A stretch of DNA of 64,000 nucleotides. Origin: Erysipelotrichales bacterium (lineage in GTDB: Bacteria; Bacillota_I; Bacilli_A; RFN20; CAG-826). The notes under the pieces were generated by a model. The model was not told the origin of the DNA, did no database searches, and worked only from the letters and a program-made list of their open reading frames with translations. This document shows positions 61,265 to 64,000 of the stretch, piece after piece. How positions within the stretch are numbered: position 1 is the stretch's first letter; each line of letters begins with the position of its first letter. Position numbers and translations under genes: made by a program. The DNA lies in contig JAFLUZ010000001.1 of the NCBI GenBank assembly GCA_022508535.1, positions 1 through 64,000 of the forward strand. The letters run 5' to 3'.

Positions 61265-62707
61265 ATGGCATTTTGCAAGGTAGTACATACGCCAGAAATG
61301 AAAGAAGCAGCCAAACGTAATAAAGAAGTTATTAATGCAACTTACAAGAATCTTGAAGTGTCAGATAATTTAAAAAATCTTGCCAAAACGCGTTCTTATT
61401 TTATTCGTACATATGGTTGCCAAGCTAATGTTCGAGATGAAGAAACAATGGCGGGTATTTTAGAGTTTGCTGGTTTTAAAAAGGCTAACAAAATTGAAGA
61501 TGCTAATATTATTATTTTAAATACTTGTGCTGTGAGAGAAAACGCCGAAGATAAAGTATTTGGAGAGATTGGTCAACTTAAGGGAATTAAGCGTAAAGGT
61601 GATGATCGTATTATTGCTGTATGTGGCTGTATGATCCAACAAACGCACATCGTTGATATTATTCAAGATAAATTCCGCCATGTTGATTTGCTTTTTGGTA
61701 CTCATAATATTGATAACATTCTTAATTTGATTGAAGAAGTATATGAAAAAAAAGTTCGCGTAATTGATGTCGAGTCTAAGATGGGTGAGGTTATTGAAAA
61801 TCTTCCTACCACAAGAATTGATCCATATAAAGCTTTTGTTAATATCATGTATGGCTGTGATAAGTTTTGTACTTATTGTATAGTTCCTTATACAAGAGGA
61901 AAAGAACGTTCACGAAAGATGGAAGACATCTTAAAAGAATGTCAAGAATTAGTTGATAAAGGTTATCAAGAAATTACTCTTTTAGGTCAAAACGTAAATG
62001 CATATGGAAAAGACTTACAAGATGGCTCAAGTTTTGCTTTACTTTTAGAAAGTGTTGCAAAATTAGGTATTCCTCGCCTTCGTTTTACAACTTCACATCC
62101 ATGGGATTTTACAGATGAAATGATTGATATTATTGCAAAATACGATAATATTATGAAATCAATACATTTACCAGTACAATCAGGAAATGATGAAATATTA
62201 CGTCTTATGGGAAGAAGATATTCTTCCGAACAATATAAGCAATTAGTAGATAAAATGAAAGCAAAGATTCCAAATCTTGTTTTAACAACAGATATTATTG
62301 TTGGTTTTCCAAATGAGACATATGAACAATTCGCGGATACCTTAAAAATGGTTGAATACGTAAAGTATGATGGAGCATTTACTTTTATTTATTCGCCTCG
62401 TGTTGGAACACCTGCTGCAAAAATGATTGATAATGTTACAATGGAAGAAAAGCATAAACGCTTTGATGAATTAGTAAAGACAGTGGAAAAGTATGCAATT
62501 CCAAAAGCAGAAGCATATGTGGGAAAAACTTTAAAAGTTTTAGTTGATGGTACATCAAAGAAAAACAAAGAAGTTTTATCAGGATATAGCGAAGAAAATA
62601 AACTTGTGCATTTTAAAGGTGATGCATCGCTAGTTGGAAAAATTGTGAAAGTAAAAATTAAAGAATCACATCTTTATAGTGTGATTGGAGAATTGGTAAA
62701 TGAATAA
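61265..62707 (+). CDS. miaB: tRNA 2-methylthio-N6-isopentenyladenosine synthase
   Basis: A radical SAM methylthiotransferase acting on A37 of tRNAs. An N-terminal cluster domain (YGCQANVRDEE, NTCAVRENAEDK, CGCMIQ) is followed by the radical SAM triad C-x3-C-x2-C in YGCDKFCTYCIVPYTRG and a TRAM domain. The length of 480 is normal. In B. subtilis the same gene (ymcB) stands next to ymcA, as here. It overlaps ricA by 8 bases. Confidence 0.96.
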   Translation: MAFCKVVHTPEMKEAAKRNKEVINATYKNLEVSDNLKNLAKTRSYFIRTYGCQANVRDEETMAGILEFAGFKKANKIEDANIIILNTCAVRENAEDKVFGEIGQLKGIKRKGDDRIIAVCGCMIQQTHIVDIIQDKFRHVDLLFGTHNIDNILNLIEEVYEKKVRVIDVESKMGEVIENLPTTRIDPYKAFVNIMYGCDKFCTYCIVPYTRGKERSRKMEDILKECQELVDKGYQEITLLGQNVNAYGKDLQDGSSFALLLESVAKLGIPRLRFTTSHPWDFTDEMIDIIAKYDNIMKSIHLPVQSGNDEILRLMGRRYSSEQYKQLVDKMKAKIPNLVLTTDIIVGFPNETYEQFADTLKMVEYVKYDGAFTFIYSPRVGTPAAKMIDNVTMEEKHKRFDELVKTVEKYAIPKAEAYVGKTLKVLVDGTSKKNKEVLSGYSEENKLVHFKGDASLVGKIVKVKIKESHLYSVIGELVNE

Positions 62708-63011
62708 TTTAGAATCACAATTAGAAAAATTAAAGGATACACTTTTTAATCAAGAGTGCGTAAAGACATATTTTTCATTGAAACGTCAAATTGAACAAAA
62801 TGTTGAGTTAAATGAACTCCGAGAAATAATTAAATTCCATGCTCAAGAAATGACAAAAAATATGGAAAATGATGAAATTTATTTTAAAAATAAAGAATTA
62901 TATGAAAAAGTATTAAATGAATATAATGAACATCCTTTAATTGCAGATTACAATGTGGTTTTTGAAGAAGTAAATAGTTTACTGAAACAATTAAAAAATA
63001 TTATTGAATAA
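62700..63011 (+). CDS. ricA: YmcA/YlbF-family regulator RicA
   Basis: A small helical protein of the Com_YlbF family; RicA with RicF and RicT forms an Fe-S complex that guides RNase Y and promotes competence, biofilm and sporulation in B. subtilis. QLEKLKDTLFNQECVKTYFS, QIEQNVELNELREIIKFHAQ and EHPLIADYNVVFEEVNSLLK show the helical pattern. At 103 residues it is shorter than YmcA (143). The position after miaB supports RicA; its target rny lies 2.6 kb upstream. Confidence 0.87.
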   Translation: MNNLESQLEKLKDTLFNQECVKTYFSLKRQIEQNVELNELREIIKFHAQEMTKNMENDEIYFKNKELYEKVLNEYNEHPLIADYNVVFEEVNSLLKQLKNIIE

Positions 63012-63033
63012 GAGAGTAAGACTCTCTTTTTTT
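63010..63033 (+). terminator. Terminator after ricA
   Basis: AAGAGAGT and ACTCTCTT pair around AAG and are followed by T residues; the stop codon overlaps the stem. Confidence 0.75.
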
Positions 63034-63062
63034 GTTTGCTCAATTTTTTTTATTAAAAAACA

Positions 63063-63107
63063 TTGCGTGTGCATTTTTTGATGCTATAATTAATACAGTT
63101 AATACAG
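63063..63107 (+). promoter_or_regulatory. GntR promoter with tandem 9-bp repeats
   Basis: TTGCGT (63063-63068), 16 bases and the extended -10 TGCTATAAT (63082-63090). Two identical repeats TTAATACAG (63090-63098, 63099-63107) sit back to back at the expected transcription start, 17 bases before the gntR ATG. They are a candidate site for autoregulation. Confidence 0.55.
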
Positions 63108-63123
63108 ATTGAGTGGTGATAAA

Positions 63124-63474
63124 ATGCGAACAGAAAGTAAGCTTAGTGTTTATGAAAGCATTGTAGAAAGAATTAAGCGCGAGATTGCACTTGGTATTAT
63201 AGCTGAAGGAGAAAGACTTCCTTCTTGTCGTGAACTAGCCTTAGAGATGGGTGTTAACCCTAACACTGTTCAACGCGCATATTCCACTTTAGAAGAACAA
63301 GGGATTATCTATACCATTCCTAAAAAGGGAGTTTATGCAAAGGGTGGACATATTTCAAATACTCATGAAGAAGCTGAGAATCAAATTCGCCTTTTGCGTG
63401 CCGCAGGAATTGCAAAAGAACAATTGAAACAAATTATAGATAAAGTGTATTTGGAGGAGAATAAAGATGATTGA
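63124..63474 (+). CDS. GntR-family repressor, YtrA type
   Basis: A small transcription factor. The winged helix (ESIVERIKREIALGIIAEGE, RLPSCRELALEMGVNPNTVQ, RAYSTLEEQGIIY) is followed by a short helical dimerisation tail of about 45 residues, which is the YtrA subfamily hallmark. These usually repress their own operon with ABC transporter genes. The start ATG 63124 has GGTGAT upstream. An ABC ATPase gene overlaps its end by 8 bases. Confidence 0.92.
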   Translation: MRTESKLSVYESIVERIKREIALGIIAEGERLPSCRELALEMGVNPNTVQRAYSTLEEQGIIYTIPKKGVYAKGGHISNTHEEAENQIRLLRAAGIAKEQLKQIIDKVYLEENKDD

Positions 63475-64000
63475 TGTCATTAATTTATGTAAGAGTTATG
63501 GGAAAAACAATGTACTCAATAACGCCAAATTGAAAATTGGTAATGGCGATATCTTCGGACTTGTTGGAATCAATGGTGCAGGAAAATCAACGTTGTTGCG
63601 TCTATTAAGTGGTGTTTTAAAGTCCGATAGTGGTCAAATTCTTTTTGATGGTGAAGATGTTTATGAAAATGAAAATGTCAAAAAAGATATTTTCTTCTTA
63701 CCAGATGATCCATATTTCACAACGAATTTAACTGGTAATCAACAAGCAGAATTTTACAAAACATTTTATGATTTTGATGATAATGTTTTTAAATATTATA
63801 CAGAAAAGTTTTCACTTAATCCTAATAAACCAATTCGAAACTTTTCCAAAGGAATGAAAAGACAAATCTTTATCGCTTTAGCGTTAGCTTGTAAGCCAAA
63901 ATATTTATTCTTAGATGAGGCTTTTGATGGATTAGATCCATTAGCGAGATTAGAATTTAAACGAGGACTAATAGAACTACAAGAAAAAGGCACATCAATC
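63467..64000 (+). CDS. ABC transporter ATPase (cut by window end)
   Basis: The N-terminal 178 residues of an ABC ATPase, open at the right edge. It begins MIDVINLCKSYGKNNVL. Walker A is GINGAGKST near residue 36, the signature is FSKGMKRQIFIALAL near 125 (LSGGQ replaced by FSKGM), and Walker B is YLFLDEAFDGLDPLAR. The GntR gene before it and the FSKGM variant fit the YtrB-like drug or peptide exporters. The start ATG has GGAGGAG upstream. The permease is presumably just outside. Confidence 0.9.
   Translation, partial: MIDVINLCKSYGKNNVLNNAKLKIGNGDIFGLVGINGAGKSTLLRLLSGVLKSDSGQILFDGEDVYENENVKKDIFFLPDDPYFTTNLTGNQQAEFYKTFYDFDDNVFKYYTEKFSLNPNKPIRNFSKGMKRQIFIALALACKPKYLFLDEAFDGLDPLARLEFKRGLIELQEKGTSI

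Overview
The window is AT-rich chromosome from a spore-forming, low-GC Bacillota. It uses the standard bacterial code: TGA is a real stop, for example at the ends of the first XRE gene, the Fic gene and the GntR gene. Many gene neighbourhoods match Bacillus subtilis: dacB-spmA-spmB; cmk-der-spoVIF-spoIVA-hup; dapB-cca-dnaD-nth facing ponA-recU; gpsB-rnpB; and pgsA-cinA-recA-rny-ymdB-spoVS-miaB-ricA. Compact genes, shortened DapB and Cca proteins, a Fic protein and a secreted M60 (mucin-type) metallopeptidase suggest an uncultured gut lineage near Erysipelotrichia or the RF39-like Bacilli. That placement is an inference, not a phylogenetic result.

Layout. 1-5.5 kb: gltX followed by tRNA-Glu on the minus strand, then tRNA-Gly, a pair of membrane-anchored XRE regulators, an unrecognised protein, tRNA-Arg and an orphan nuclease-like protein. 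5.6-15.2 kb: ribokinase, clpB under a CIRCE operator with a second CIRCE-like site, tRNA-Leu, a Fic protein behind three 11-bp repeats, a family 6 uracil/hypoxanthine DNA glycosylase, a small ferritin-like protein and a 1171-residue M60 lipoprotein. 15.2-23 kb: an operon of acyl-ACP thioesterase, ABC-F ATPase and SDR; an HD hydrolase; a cation/proton antiporter under a fluoride riboswitch; and a two-gene module of an unknown two-pass membrane protein with LemA. 23-30.8 kb: gtrA, a lipid-type glycosyltransferase, recX and yhaM, facing hit and two large lipoproteins, one of them PrsA-like; then two tiny YjcZ-type spore proteins.

30.8-42 kb: sufCDSUB runs directly into mnmG and rsmG, then parA-parB, then dacB-spmA-spmB for the spore cortex and core. 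42-44 kb: two decayed C-terminal winged-helix tails, an FMN riboswitch with a visible antiterminator controlling ribU, and a ferredoxin. 44-48.4 kb: cmk, der, spoVIF, spoIVA and hup. 48.4-54.7 kb: dapB, a truncated cca, dnaD and nth, convergent with ponA-recU and a DEDD exonuclease. 54.8-64 kb: a cysteine-rich DUF11-like protein, gpsB, rnpB (RNase P RNA), pgsA, cinA, recA, rny, ymdB, spoVS, miaB, ricA, a YtrA-type GntR regulator and an ABC ATPase cut by the window end.

Most of the window is housekeeping (Fe-S assembly, tRNA modification, chromosome segregation, cell wall, recombination, RNA decay) interleaved with sporulation genes. I saw no CRISPR array, prophage, intact insertion sequence or classical defence island. 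The least explained items are the LemA-linked module, the protein at 3449-4708, the cysteine-rich protein at 54847-55326, the tandem winged-helix remnants, the truncated CCA enzyme, and a recurring AC-16/17-CATA promoter-like pattern before several sporulation-type genes.
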